Positions 25,001 through 33,130 of a stretch of DNA of 64,000 nucleotides are shown here, in pieces (position 1 is the first letter of the stretch; each line of letters begins with the position of its first letter). The notes beneath the pieces were generated by a model. It saw only the letters and a list, made by a program, of their open reading frames with translations. It had not been told where the DNA came from and did not search any database. A program made the position numbers and the translations under genes. Source of the stretch: Kibdelosporangium persicum (GTDB taxonomy: Bacteria > Actinomycetota > Actinomycetes > Mycobacteriales > Pseudonocardiaceae); the NCBI RefSeq assembly GCF_013280595.1, contig NZ_JAAATY010000044.1, positions 1-64,000 on the forward strand, in the 5' to 3' direction.

Positions 25001-25189
25001 CAACGCGCCCTGCGGGTTGCGCGGCGGTTCCTGCCCCCACAGGGCGTCGACCAGTTTGTCCACGGACACGGGTTCGCCCCGGTGCACAAGCAGAACCGCC
25101 AGCAAGGCACGCACCTTCGCGCCCGGGATCGTGACCGGTGTCCCGTCAGCCGTCCACACGGCGATCGGACCCAGCACACCGAACCGCAT
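22013..25189 (-). CDS. SARP/AfsR-family regulator with BTAD, NB-ARC ATPase and TPR repeats
   Basis: This is a large regulator of 1058 residues. It has an OmpR-type DNA-binding domain (about 1-95, FGVLGPIAVW at the start), a bacterial transcriptional activation domain (about 100-245), an NB-ARC ATPase with Walker A GPGGVGKT (287-294) and a C-terminal helical TPR-like region. AfsR-type proteins integrate phosphorylation or nucleotide state to activate secondary metabolism. ATG at 25189 starts directly at the conserved MRFGVLGP. No biosynthetic cluster is adjacent. The divergent 96-bp region carries 22-bp-spaced direct repeats that may be its target. Confidence 0.92.
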   Translation of the reverse strand: MRFGVLGPIAVWTADGTPVTIPGAKVRALLAVLLVHRGEPVSVDKLVDALWGQEPPRNPQGALQVKVSQLRKALDDAQPGARELVVSGPSGYLLRVEPEAVDAGRFARLVADKRPSEALELWRGPAFADYADEPFALPAITHLTELRLSALEDHAEAQLANGQHSALTGELTQLVAQNPLRERLSGVLMRALYRSGRQAEALELYRGLRERLAEELGVDPSPAITRLYEAILRQDPELGQPAGPRPADPHRNGSNLAAPVVDLIGRTEAVGELLRLLDQARLVTLTGPGGVGKTQLALESARRRDSAWMVELASFDRAAATPESLAELVSSTLGIRDDATSAGCAGSTDRLVEALRSRRTLLVLDNCEHLVDSVAGLTELLLTSVPDLTVLATSREPLGIAGERLFPVTPLALPDAGEAAHPEQIGESPAVRLFVSRAAAVMPGFTVTQDNARVIAAICRRLDGLPLALELAATRVRALGVHDLAVRLEDRFRVLTRGRRTAPARQQTLRAMMDWSWDLLPGDERAVLRRLAVHAEGCTLGSAESVCAGAGVAADDVLDLLARLVDRSLVGTTETAGGVRYRLLETVAAYSRQRLVEAGEESATRRAHARYYLELAEQADSRLRGHDQRLWLERLDAEAGNLRAALATAVRDNAADLALRLVNALSWYWFLRGKYREAHRAITTALSIESGAPADVRADAQAWQIVIGFLMGSDTMPLEHGQAVLELYDDQAALARARWLFGFAGRSGAPAEAERMIDEALPVFRSAGDQWGLAAGLSTLSELALMRGDLAAAKRDATAATELFADLGDRWGQIKTAEILGHLAEIAGNLEESGHVHREALRMAEELELWPFIAQQLARMGRHALLAGDYETAATFLDRALRVAEANSYEVGVNLARGGLALLARRQGRFEAAEELLKPLLRWERRINYDVGVAFGLTELGFNAEQRGDARTALALHSEGLETAWATGDPRAVAHALEGLAGVHVLTGDHALAARLLGAAAAARQSVGSPLPSAERADVDRITATLRAALGDETLAAELKHGSSLDIQEVLRTIPTVS

Positions 25190-25209
25190 TACCGCAGCAT
25201 ATCGGCGCG

Positions 25210-25241
25210 CCGTAAGTGCGCGGGAAGAACACCGTAAGTGC
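25210..25241. promoter_or_regulatory. Direct repeats CCGTAAGTGC spaced 22 bp, putative SARP box
   Basis: CCGTAAGTGC occurs at 25210-25219 and again at 25232-25241, a 22-bp period (two helical turns) on one face of the DNA. SARP proteins are known to bind direct repeats with 11- or 22-bp periodicity near promoters. The repeats lie between the AfsR-like gene and the FMN reductase gene. Confidence 0.5.
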
Positions 25242-25285
25242 CCTCCCGCACGGTGGACCCACACCGAGAAGGAGGGAGACCGAAC

Positions 25286-25828
25286 ATGAACATCCTGGCG
25301 ATCTCCGGCAGTCTGCGCGCCGGCTCGCACAGCACCCGCCTGCTGCGTACCGCCGCCGGTCTGACGGACCTGCACCTGTGGAACGGCCTGGCGACCATAC
25401 CGCCCTTCAACGAGGACCATGAGGACGAACCCCCGCAGGCAGTCAGCGCGATGCGCGCCGAGGTGGCGCGGGCGGACGCCCTGCTGATCGCGACTCCGGA
25501 GTACAACGGCACGATCCCCGGCCAGCTGAAGAACGCGTTGGACTGGATGTCGCGGCCGTATCTGGAGGGCGTTCTGGTCGACAAGCCGGTGGCGGTTGCC
25601 GGCGTGAGCCCGAGCGACTACGGCGCCGAGTGGTCCCAGCGTGACCTGCGTAAGGTGCTCGAAGTCTGTGGCGCGAGGGTTGTCGGGCGGAGCCTGTGCG
25701 TTCCGCGAGCCGACACGGCCTTCGACGAGAACGGGCAGCTACGCGACCCGGCGGCGCAGACGACCCTCGCCGCGATGGTGGACGAGCTCCGCGCGCTCGC
25801 CGAGGCACGGAAAGCGGTCCTGGTGTGA
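25286..25828 (+). CDS. NADPH-dependent FMN reductase family protein
   Basis: This is a 180-residue flavodoxin-fold reductase with the FMN phosphate motif SGSLRAGSHSTRLL (about 7-20) and the TPEYNGTIPGQLKNALDW motif (about 72-89) diagnostic of the family. These enzymes reduce FMN, quinones, azo compounds or chromate with NADPH. ATG at 25286 follows AAGGAGGGAG. It is divergent from the AfsR-like gene, and its stop overlaps the MFS start (TGATG), so the two form an operon. Confidence 0.9.
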   Translation: MNILAISGSLRAGSHSTRLLRTAAGLTDLHLWNGLATIPPFNEDHEDEPPQAVSAMRAEVARADALLIATPEYNGTIPGQLKNALDWMSRPYLEGVLVDKPVAVAGVSPSDYGAEWSQRDLRKVLEVCGARVVGRSLCVPRADTAFDENGQLRDPAAQTTLAAMVDELRALAEARKAVLV

Positions 25829-27003
25829 TGACGACAGCGACCGTTCGTGTGCCGTCCGCGTGGTTGGCGCTGCTGGCCGGACCGATGTCGTTCGGTATCG
25901 CGGGATCGGCGCTGGTCCTGCCGCAAGCCGCGGCGGCACTGGACGTCTCCGTCGCGTCGGCGACCATGATCGTCGTCGCGTTCGGGTGGGGCATAGCGGT
26001 GGGGACGCCGCTGTTGGCCGGTTTGCTGAGCCACAAGGGCACTCGCGGCACGCTTCTTGTCTGCGGTCTGCTCGTAGCGGCGGGAACGCTGCTGGCCGTT
26101 ACGGTGCCCACGCTGCTGGTGCTGGTCGTCGGCAGCGCGCTACAGGCTCTGGGGACCGCCGGTCTGACCGTGGTCGCGATGCACCTCGCCGGTTCGGCCG
26201 CGACCATGGGACTGATCACGGCCACGCTGGCTTCGGTCGGCGCGGTCGCGCCGTTGGCCGGTGCGCTTGTGGCCGACGAGTTGTCCTGGCGGGCGGTGTT
26301 CGCGCTCCCCGCGCTCAGCCTGCTCGCCATCCCGGTGATCGCGGCGCGGGCACAGCCCGTGGACAGCGACTCCGACCGTCCATTCGACACTGTCGGCGCG
26401 ATCCTGGTGGTCGCACTGGTGACAGCGTGCACGGCCGTTCCGCACCAACCGCTTCCGGCGTCGGCGGTGGTGGTTGGCGCCGTGCTGCTCCTGGGGATGC
26501 ACCTGCGTCGCCGGCCGTCCGGTTTCCTGCCGGCGATCCTGGTCAGGACAGGGCAGTTCCGCACGTCGGCGGCGCTGAGCTTCGCGCTCGCCGTGGTGAA
26601 CTTCGGCATTCTGTACGCGGCGCCGCGGCTGCTCGCGGACCGGTCAGTGTGGACGACCGGCGAGGTGGGGACCGTGATGGTGGTCCCTTACCTGGTGGGC
26701 GGCCTCGGATCGTGGGTCCTCGCCACGGCGGCTGCCAAGGTCGCGCCACGGCTGGTCCCCGGCTGCCTGGCCGGGGCGGGACTGCTGGCCGTATGCCTGG
26801 TCGTGCTCGGCACACCGATCCCGTTGCTGATCATCGCGATGGCCCTCGGGTCCCTCGCCGCGGCCACCGGGCAGGCAGTGCTCACCGTCCGGGCGACGGA
26901 CGCTGTGCCCAGCAGGTACCGTGCGGCAACGGTGGGCCTGATCAACCTCTGCTACCTGCTGGGTGTCGCGTTCGGGCCGGCGATCGCCGCACTGACCGGC
27001 TAG
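25828..27003 (+). CDS. MFS transporter (drug/metabolite efflux type)
   Basis: This is a 391-residue 12-helix major facilitator beginning MTTATVRVPSAWLALLAGPM. It is most like small-molecule exporters rather than sugar or aromatic-acid porters, and lacks the DGxD motif of the earlier AAHS protein. ATG at 25828 overlaps the reductase stop. Co-transcription with an FMN/quinone reductase hints at a detoxify-and-export pair. Its TAG stop overlaps the stop of the convergent DUF2268 gene: the four bases CTAG at 27000-27003 serve both. Confidence 0.85.
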   Translation: MTTATVRVPSAWLALLAGPMSFGIAGSALVLPQAAAALDVSVASATMIVVAFGWGIAVGTPLLAGLLSHKGTRGTLLVCGLLVAAGTLLAVTVPTLLVLVVGSALQALGTAGLTVVAMHLAGSAATMGLITATLASVGAVAPLAGALVADELSWRAVFALPALSLLAIPVIAARAQPVDSDSDRPFDTVGAILVVALVTACTAVPHQPLPASAVVVGAVLLLGMHLRRRPSGFLPAILVRTGQFRTSAALSFALAVVNFGILYAAPRLLADRSVWTTGEVGTVMVVPYLVGGLGSWVLATAAAKVAPRLVPGCLAGAGLLAVCLVVLGTPIPLLIIAMALGSLAAATGQAVLTVRATDAVPSRYRAATVGLINLCYLLGVAFGPAIAALTG

Positions 27004-27884
27004 TCGGCCTGGAGTGCGGTGGCGATGATCTTCGCGCTGTCGGCGTGCAGGGCCTCTGCCGCGGTCTGTCCGGTCGTTGCCAGGTAGGCGTCGACCAGTC
27101 TGTTGCCCGCGGCATATCCGGCGCCGGTCGGCAGTCCCACCGGGGTGGCGCCGTAGCGTTCGGCGTGGGTGTCGCCGTGTACCCAGGCGGTGAAGTTCTG
27201 CATGCCGGTCACGTCCAGTCCGGTCGTCACCTTCGCGAAGACCGCGTCGTCGTGCAGGTGGGGCACGCCGATGCGGGCGTAGCCGAATTCGTCGCCGTAG
27301 AGCTGGCGGGCGAACGCGTCGGCCAGGCCCTCCGAGACCACGTGCTCGCCGACCGTGACGGTCGCCGGATCCCACACGACCCCGCCCGGGCTGAAGCGCA
27401 GGTTGTGGTTGAGCTCGTGCACGGCCGTGGCCTCCAGCCGTGCCAGGTTCTCCGGGAACGGCCACAGGGTGATCAGGATGTAGCCGGAGAATCCGCCGCT
27501 TCCGGCGACGCCGAGGCTGGGCCCCATGAAGAGGTCGTCGCCGGGGTCGCCGAGCACGAGCAGCACGGTGATGTCCGGGGCTTGCAGACCCGGCGTCGCC
27601 GCCAGCTGCACGGCGAGCCCGGCGTTGAAAGCGTCCTGCATCCGTTCCCAGGCTCCGGCCTCAGCCAGCGTCTCAAGGGCGTCGAGGCAACGCTCCTCGT
27701 CGCGGTCGATCGGAAACCCGGACGCCACACGGTGCATCTCCGCGAGATCGACCTTCCCCGGGGCGTAGCGGTACATCCCGCTGATCGGTTCGAGCATCGA
27801 CTTCAGCAAGCCGGCACGGTCCTCGGCCGAGGCCCGCAGAACGCGCCTCATCGCCGAATACGTGTCCATAACGGTGATCGCCAT
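27000..27884 (-). CDS. DUF2268 predicted zinc protease-like protein
   Basis: This is a 294-residue protein with an HELNH zinc-binding motif (H156-E157-H160) followed about 30 residues later by SEGLADAFA, whose Glu could be the third ligand. This matches the DUF2268 putative Zn-dependent protease group. No signal peptide is visible, so it is probably cytosolic. ATG at 27884 begins MAITVMDTYSAMR. It ends in a shared CTAG with the convergent MFS gene. A 35-bp gap separates it from the TetR gene upstream on the same strand. Substrate unknown. Confidence 0.8.
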   Translation of the reverse strand: MAITVMDTYSAMRRVLRASAEDRAGLLKSMLEPISGMYRYAPGKVDLAEMHRVASGFPIDRDEERCLDALETLAEAGAWERMQDAFNAGLAVQLAATPGLQAPDITVLLVLGDPGDDLFMGPSLGVAGSGGFSGYILITLWPFPENLARLEATAVHELNHNLRFSPGGVVWDPATVTVGEHVVSEGLADAFARQLYGDEFGYARIGVPHLHDDAVFAKVTTGLDVTGMQNFTAWVHGDTHAERYGATPVGLPTGAGYAAGNRLVDAYLATTGQTAAEALHADSAKIIATALQAD

Positions 27885-27919
27885 GTCCGCGGACCCTAAA
27901 CACTCACGCGGCGTCAGGG

Positions 27920-28597
27920 TCAACTCGGCGAGGACGGGGCCGGTTCACGCACGGCCGGCAAGCCGGTGCCCATCGCCATCAGCGCCCGTTTCAGGCTGGG
28001 CACGAAATGCGGGCGGGTCGCGGCGATGGCCGGGTCCTGGGCGTAGAGCTGCTCGATCACCGGGGGCGGAGTGGCCAACGGGTACAGCACGCCGGCCAGC
28101 AGGACCGCCGCGCTCGCCAGTTCCAGGCCTTCGGCCTCGGTCAGCCGCGGGTCCGCGCGGGCGATGTCGGCGCCGACCTCCCCGGCGGCGCGGATCGATG
28201 CCAGCTTGAAGGCGCGTGCCACGTCCAGGGAGACGTTTCGCTCCAGGCTGGTCGCGCATTCGCTGATCAGGTCGCACAACAGTTCGCGCTGTGCCAGTGC
28301 CTCGGTCAGGGCGTCGGTCACGTTCTCCAGCCCGCTGGCCTGCGCCAGGCGGGTGTGCATGTCCTGGGCGAAGTCCCGCATCTCCTGAATGGTCAGCTCG
28401 AGGTAGATCTCCTCGCGCGTGCCGAAGTAGCGCACCACGTTGGACTTCGCCAGGCAGACCTCGGCGGCGATGTGACCTAGGCTGACGTTGCGCACCCCTG
28501 ACCGGACGGCCAGCTCACGGGCGGCGCGCAGGATAGCGGTGCGCCGCTCCAGCTTCTGCTCCGGCCGCCTGGCTCGGCGAAAACTTGTCTGAGGCAT
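27920..28597 (-). CDS. TetR family regulator divergent from the Mo-hydroxylase operon
   Basis: This is a 225-residue TetR-type regulator. A basic N-terminus (RRARRPEQKLERR) precedes the helix-turn-helix HIAAEVCLAKSNVVRYFGTREE. The C-terminal domain is typical of TetR proteins, with two Cys (ELLCDLISEC) that could sense electrophiles (inference). It is transcribed away from the molybdenum hydroxylase operon; the 107-bp divergent region contains an inverted repeat flanking a promoter, so it most likely represses that operon. Confidence 0.88.
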   Translation of the reverse strand: MPQTSFRRARRPEQKLERRTAILRAARELAVRSGVRNVSLGHIAAEVCLAKSNVVRYFGTREEIYLELTIQEMRDFAQDMHTRLAQASGLENVTDALTEALAQRELLCDLISECATSLERNVSLDVARAFKLASIRAAGEVGADIARADPRLTEAEGLELASAAVLLAGVLYPLATPPPVIEQLYAQDPAIAATRPHFVPSLKRALMAMGTGLPAVREPAPSSPS

Positions 28598-28621
28598 CTC
28601 TCAGACATCATACGTTCGCGG

Positions 28622-28679
28622 TTTACAGAACGGCAGACTCTTAATAAAGTGACGTTGTTCTCTTAACTGATCGCCGTTC
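28622..28679 (+). promoter_or_regulatory. Promoter of the Mo-hydroxylase operon with flanking inverted repeat
   Basis: TTTACA (28622-28627) and TAAAGT (28645-28650) are 17 bp apart. The inverted pair GAACGGC (28628-28634) and GCCGTTC (28673-28679) straddles the -10 and start region, a layout suited to repression by the divergent TetR protein. Confidence 0.55.
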
Positions 28680-28704
28680 ACTGACCGCTGTGGGAGGAAA
28701 ACAG

Positions 28705-29214
28705 GTGGTCGACGTAACCATCAGAGTCAACGGGCAGGCCCGGAGTCTCGACATCCCGCCCCAGGTCAGCCTCCTCGACGCGCTGCGTGAGCGGTTCGGG
28801 CTGACCGGCCCGAAAAAGGGCTGCGACCAGGGCGCCTGCGGGGCCTGCACGGTCCTGGCCGACGGTGAGCGGATCAACTCCTGCCTCGCCCTGGCCGTGC
28901 AGTACGACGGCCGTGAGATCACCACCATCGAGGGGGTCGACGACCCGTTGCAGACGGCGTTCGTCCGCAACGACGGCCTCCAGTGCGGCTACTGCACGCC
29001 CGGCCAGATCTGCTCTGCCCTCGGCATGCTGGCCGAGTACAAGGACGGTGCCCCGAGCGCCGTCACCGAGCCCGACGCCGACCCGGGCGAACTGACCGAA
29101 GAGGAGATCAGGGAACGGATGAGCGGCAACCTGTGCCGCTGCGGTGCCTACAACGGCATCGTCAAGGCCATCCAGGAAACAGCCGCCCTGGACACCGAGG
29201 AGGTTTCCTCGTGA
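28705..29214 (+). CDS. (2Fe-2S) subunit of xanthine dehydrogenase-family Mo hydroxylase (PaoA/YagT-like)
   Basis: This is a 169-residue electron-transfer subunit. The plant-type cluster Cys set is C40, C45, C48 and C60 (KKGCDQGACGAC... SC). The second cluster uses C94 and C97 (QCGYCTPGQ) plus C144 and C146 (NLCRCGAY). No Tat signal is present, unlike E. coli PaoA, so the enzyme should be cytosolic. GTG at 28705 has GGGAGG 8 bp upstream. It overlaps the FAD subunit by 4 bp (GTGA). Confidence 0.93.
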   Translation: MVDVTIRVNGQARSLDIPPQVSLLDALRERFGLTGPKKGCDQGACGACTVLADGERINSCLALAVQYDGREITTIEGVDDPLQTAFVRNDGLQCGYCTPGQICSALGMLAEYKDGAPSAVTEPDADPGELTEEEIRERMSGNLCRCGAYNGIVKAIQETAALDTEEVSS

Positions 29215-30206
29215 AGTCGTTCGCCTACGTCAGCGCACGGGACGTGCCGACCGCGGTCAGCGCGATCGCCGGCTCGCCGAACGCGAAGTTCCTCGGCGGC
29301 GGGACCAACCTGGTCGACCTGATGCGGGGCAACATCGAACAGCCCGACACGATCGTCGACATCACGCGCCTGCCCCTGACCGGAGTGGACCTGTTGCCCG
29401 ACGGCGGGGTACGGATCGGCGCGCTGGTGCGTAACAGCCACCTGGCGGCGCACCCGCTGATCAGGTCGCGGTATCCAGTGCTGTCCCAGGCGATCCTGCT
29501 CGGCGCGTCGGCTCAGCTGCGCAACATGGCCACTGTCGGCGGGAATCTGCTGCAACGCACCCGCTGCCTGTACTTCTACGACACCGCGGCCGCGTGCAAC
29601 AAGCGGGCGCCGGGCAGCGGGTGCGACGCGATCGGCGGTTTCAACCGCAACCACGCCATTCTCGGCGTCAGTGACAACTGCCTCGCCACGCATCCGTCGG
29701 ACATGTGCGTGGCACTCGCCATGCTTGACGCCACTGTGGAAGTCGAGAGTACGCGCGGCGTTCGCCGGATCCCGATGAACGAGTTCCATGTGCTGCCAGG
29801 CGACACCCCGCATGTGGAAACGTCGCTGGCGGCCGATGAACTGGTCACCGCGGTGGAGCTGCCTTCGGTGGCCGTCGCGGCGAACTCGCGCTACCGCAAG
29901 GTCCGCGACCGCGCGTCCTACGCCTTCGCACTGGTCTCGGTCGCCGCCGCACTGGAGGTGACCGGTACCACGGTCACGCAGGTGCGGCTGGCGCTCGGCG
30001 GCGTGTCGGCGAAGCCTTGGCGGGCAACCAAAGCCGAGGAGGTCCTGCTGGGCGCGCCGGCCACCGAGGAGTCGTTCCGGCAGGCGGCCGCGGCCGAGCT
30101 CGCCGCGGCCACCGCGCGACCGGGCAACGAGTTCAAGATCGGGCTCGCGGAACGCACGATCGTCGCCGTGCTGCGGGAGCTCGTCACCAAGGGGGATGCC
30201 GCATGA
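29211..30206 (+). CDS. FAD-binding subunit of Mo hydroxylase with extra Fe-S cysteines (PaoB/YagS-like)
   Basis: This is a 331-residue CoxM-type subunit. The FAD-binding stretch LGGGTNLVDLM (about 26-36) and the MATVGGNLLQRTRC segment are present. Four Cys in order (RC, AC, GC and NC in the region about 120-160) match the extra [4Fe-4S] cluster of the PaoABC aldehyde oxidoreductase. It passes electrons from the 2Fe-2S clusters to an acceptor. The GTG start is coupled to the small subunit, and the stop overlaps the large-subunit ATG. Confidence 0.9.
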   Translation: MKSFAYVSARDVPTAVSAIAGSPNAKFLGGGTNLVDLMRGNIEQPDTIVDITRLPLTGVDLLPDGGVRIGALVRNSHLAAHPLIRSRYPVLSQAILLGASAQLRNMATVGGNLLQRTRCLYFYDTAAACNKRAPGSGCDAIGGFNRNHAILGVSDNCLATHPSDMCVALAMLDATVEVESTRGVRRIPMNEFHVLPGDTPHVETSLAADELVTAVELPSVAVAANSRYRKVRDRASYAFALVSVAAALEVTGTTVTQVRLALGGVSAKPWRATKAEEVLLGAPATEESFRQAAAAELAAATARPGNEFKIGLAERTIVAVLRELVTKGDAA

Positions 30207-32410
30207 CCGCCTTACAGCAGCGAACCGGCAGCGTCGGCACGCCGGTCGACCGGGTCGACGGCGTGGCCAAGACCACGGGAACCGCTCGTTTCTCGGCCGA
30301 GCACACGTATCCCGGGCTGACGTATGCCGCGGTGGTGCACGCGACCATCAGCCGAGGGCGGATCACGGCCATCGACACCACCAGGGCGGCGGACATCGCC
30401 GGTGTGATCAAGGTGATCACGCCGGAGAACGCGCCTCCGCTGAAGCCCGCGCCCCGGGTCAGCATGCTCAACATGAGCTCCATCGTGTCCGGGACGTCGG
30501 TGAACTACCTGCAGGACAACGAAGTGCACTGGGACGGTCAACCGGTCGCGGTCGTCGTGGCCGAGACGTCGGAAGCGGCGAAGGAGGCCGCCGCCCTGGT
30601 CGACGTCACGTACCGGACGACCGAGTCCTCAGTGGACTTCGTGACGGCCCGGCTGCAAGCCCAGGTGCAGAAGGGCAACCCGCTGCTGCCGGCCGGCGCG
30701 AAGAAAGGCGACGCGGCGGCCGCGCTGGCCGGCGCGGCGGTCTCGGTGGACGCGGAGTACACCACGCCGCCCTACAACCACAACGCGCTCGAACCGCATT
30801 CCACCACCGCCGCCTGGGACGGCGACCGGCTGACCGTCCACGACGCGACGCAGAGCATCGGCTGGTTCCGTACGCACCTCGCCCTGCGGTTCGGCATCCC
30901 GGAGGCGAACGTCCGCGTGATCGCCCCGTACGTCGGTGGCGGCTTCGGTGGCAAAGCGTTCGTCTGGCCGGGCACGGTGCTCGCCGCGCTGGCCGCCCGC
31001 GCCACCGGCAGGCCGGTCCGGCTGACCCTCACCAGGGAAGGCGTCTACCGGACGGTCGGCGGCCGCACGCCGTCCATCCAGCGCGTCGCACTGGGCGCCA
31101 CCCAGGACGGCAAACTCACCGCGCTGATCCACCAGAGCGTGGCCCGCGTCGGCCGGACCGGTGGAATGCCCGAGCAGATCACCACCCAGTCGCGGCACCT
31201 CTACGCCGCCGAGAACATCCTGCTGGAACAGCGAGCGGTCGAGCAGGACGTGCTGCCGACGACGTCGATGCGCGCCCCGGGCGAGTCGATCGGAACGTTC
31301 GCCCTGGAGTCGGCGATCGACGAGCTCGCCGATGTGCTGGGCATCGACCCGATCGACCTGAGGATGCACAACGAGCCTGACCGCGATCCGGTGGACGGCA
31401 AGCCTTTCGCCCACCGGATGCTGCGGGAGGCGTACGCGGAGGGCGCGCGCCGGTTCGGCTGGTCCGCCCGGTCACCGCAGCCACGGTCCATGAACGACGG
31501 ACGTTGGCTCGTCGGGATGGGCGTCGCGTCCGCGTTCCACCCGTTGATGTTGTTCACCTCGAACGTCACGGTCCGGCTGTCGGCCGACGGCACCGTCCTG
31601 GTGCGCTGCGGGTTCCAGGAGATGGGCATGGGCGGCGCGACCGTGCAGGGCCAGATCGCGGCCGACGCGCTCGGCGTGCCGTTCGACGCCGTACGGGTCG
31701 AGTACGGCGATTCCGCTTTGCCCTCGGCGCCGATGGCCGGTGGTTCGATGCAGACCGCGAGCGTCGCCAACAGCATCCTGGAGGCGTGCGCGAAGATCCG
31801 GGCATCGCTGGAGTCGTTGGCCAAACGATCCGGCGCGGTCGGCCAGGCCCCCAAGGCGGTCCTGGCCAAGGCCGGTGTGCCGCACGTCGAGGCGGCGGTC
31901 GGCTCCGACACCCGGCTCGGCAAGGTGACCGGGCAGATGAGAATGATGCGTCAGGTCATGCGAGACCGGCGCTACCTGCGGGCCGCCACCGGGGCGCACT
32001 TCTGCGAGGTGCGTGTCGACCAGGACACCGGCGAACTGCGCGTGTCCAGGTGGACCAGCGTGTTCGACGTCGGCCGGGTGATCAACCCGAAGACCGCGGG
32101 CAGCCAGCTGCGCGGCGGCATCATCATGGGCATCGGCATGGCACTGGCCGAGGAGACCCTGTTCGATCCGCGCACCGGCCGGATCATGAACCCCAGCCTC
32201 GCCGAGTACCACCTGCCCGTGCACGCCGACATCCCGGCGATCGACGTCAGCTGGCTCGGCGACCCGGACCCGACCATGCCCCTCGGCCTGCTGGGCCTGG
32301 GGGAGGTGGGCATCACCGGGGTCGCCGCGGCCGTTGCCAACGCCGTCCACCACGCCACCGGCAGACGAGTCCGGGACCTTCCCATCACGCTCGACAAACT
32401 GGTTCCCTGA
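30203..32410 (+). CDS. Molybdopterin-binding large subunit of Mo hydroxylase (PaoC/YagR-like)
   Basis: This is a 735-residue catalytic subunit of an aldehyde/xanthine-type dehydrogenase. It hydroxylates aldehydes or N-heterocycles with water at a Mo site. GGGFGGK near residue 250, the MRAPGE segment near 355 and the catalytic Glu in LGLGEVGITG near 698 are all present. It overlaps the FAD subunit by 4 bp and ends before a strong terminator. Order and cluster content match PaoABC-type aldehyde dehydrogenases; aldehyde is therefore the best guess for substrate. No cofactor-insertion chaperone (XdhC/PaoD) gene follows. Confidence 0.93.
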   Translation: MTALQQRTGSVGTPVDRVDGVAKTTGTARFSAEHTYPGLTYAAVVHATISRGRITAIDTTRAADIAGVIKVITPENAPPLKPAPRVSMLNMSSIVSGTSVNYLQDNEVHWDGQPVAVVVAETSEAAKEAAALVDVTYRTTESSVDFVTARLQAQVQKGNPLLPAGAKKGDAAAALAGAAVSVDAEYTTPPYNHNALEPHSTTAAWDGDRLTVHDATQSIGWFRTHLALRFGIPEANVRVIAPYVGGGFGGKAFVWPGTVLAALAARATGRPVRLTLTREGVYRTVGGRTPSIQRVALGATQDGKLTALIHQSVARVGRTGGMPEQITTQSRHLYAAENILLEQRAVEQDVLPTTSMRAPGESIGTFALESAIDELADVLGIDPIDLRMHNEPDRDPVDGKPFAHRMLREAYAEGARRFGWSARSPQPRSMNDGRWLVGMGVASAFHPLMLFTSNVTVRLSADGTVLVRCGFQEMGMGGATVQGQIAADALGVPFDAVRVEYGDSALPSAPMAGGSMQTASVANSILEACAKIRASLESLAKRSGAVGQAPKAVLAKAGVPHVEAAVGSDTRLGKVTGQMRMMRQVMRDRRYLRAATGAHFCEVRVDQDTGELRVSRWTSVFDVGRVINPKTAGSQLRGGIIMGIGMALAEETLFDPRTGRIMNPSLAEYHLPVHADIPAIDVSWLGDPDPTMPLGLLGLGEVGITGVAAAVANAVHHATGRRVRDLPITLDKLVP

Positions 32411-32428
32411 GCGGGACCGCGGCGATCG

Positions 32429-32454
32429 GGACCGCCCGCTCGGCCGGGCGGTCC
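32429..32454. terminator. Bidirectional hairpin between convergent genes
   Basis: GGACCGCCCG (32429-32438) and CGGGCGGTCC (32445-32454) form a perfect 10-bp stem with a 6-nt loop. It sits between the ends of the Mo-hydroxylase operon and the convergent TetR gene. Confidence 0.75.
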
Positions 32455-32508
32455 GCCCGACATCGCCTACCGCCAGTCAGGCTCGTGGTGCCCGGTTCCC
32501 TTGGCGTG

Positions 32509-33111
32509 TCACGTCTTCCTCGACGTGGCGCCCAGTGCGCGCAGCACGGTCTCGGTGACCCGGTCCAGGTAGTCCGGCTCGACCGGCGCCTGGCGCACCA
32601 CCATCCGCCAGTAGACCAGGGCGGCCATCAGGTCCTGGGCCATCTCCAGGTCGGTGTCGGCGGGCAGTTCGCCGCGGGCGATGGCGCGTTCCAGCTTCCC
32701 GCGGCCGAGCGCTCGCCGGGGCTCGCCGACGGCGGCCGCGATGGCCTGGGCGAGTTCGGGCGTCCGCGTGGCCTCGGCGACCAGGTCGGGGACGATCCGG
32801 CAGAACGGCGGTTCGGTCAGCCAGGCGGCGACGGCGGCCACTGTGGCACGCAGATCCCCGCGCAGCGTGCCGGTGTCCTCGATTTCCGCCAGGGGCACGC
32901 TGATCTCGGCCAGGACCGCCAGCACCATTTCCTGCTTGGTGGACCACCGGCGATACAGGGCGCTCTTGCCCGTGCCGGCGCGCTTGGCCACGCCTTCCAT
33001 GGACAGCCGCGCGTACCCGCGCTCCACCAGCTCGGCGAAGACGGCGTCGGTGATGGCGGCGGTGACACCGGGTTGCAGCACGGCGGCCCCGGACGGCGTA
33101 CGACGGCTCAT
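32509..33111 (-). CDS. TetR family regulator of the adjacent SnoaL/PPOX genes
   Basis: This is a 200-residue TetR-type repressor: helix-turn-helix GVAKRAGTGKSALYRRWSTKQ near residues 40-60, C-terminal domain of the TetR_C type found with many xenobiotic regulators. ATG at 33111 opens MSRRTPSG. It is divergent from the SnoaL-like gene, and the 89-bp divergent region holds two palindromes sharing the ACGGTACCGT core, the likely shared operators. Confidence 0.88.
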   Translation of the reverse strand: MSRRTPSGAAVLQPGVTAAITDAVFAELVERGYARLSMEGVAKRAGTGKSALYRRWSTKQEMVLAVLAEISVPLAEIEDTGTLRGDLRATVAAVAAWLTEPPFCRIVPDLVAEATRTPELAQAIAAAVGEPRRALGRGKLERAIARGELPADTDLEMAQDLMAALVYWRMVVRQAPVEPDYLDRVTETVLRALGATSRKT

Positions 33112-33130
33112 GGGGACCAGTCTAACGAAC

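Noticed and set aside
23306-25237. Plus-strand open frame of about 643 codons over the AfsR-like gene
   Set aside because: Antisense to a well-supported multi-domain regulator and without domain similarity.
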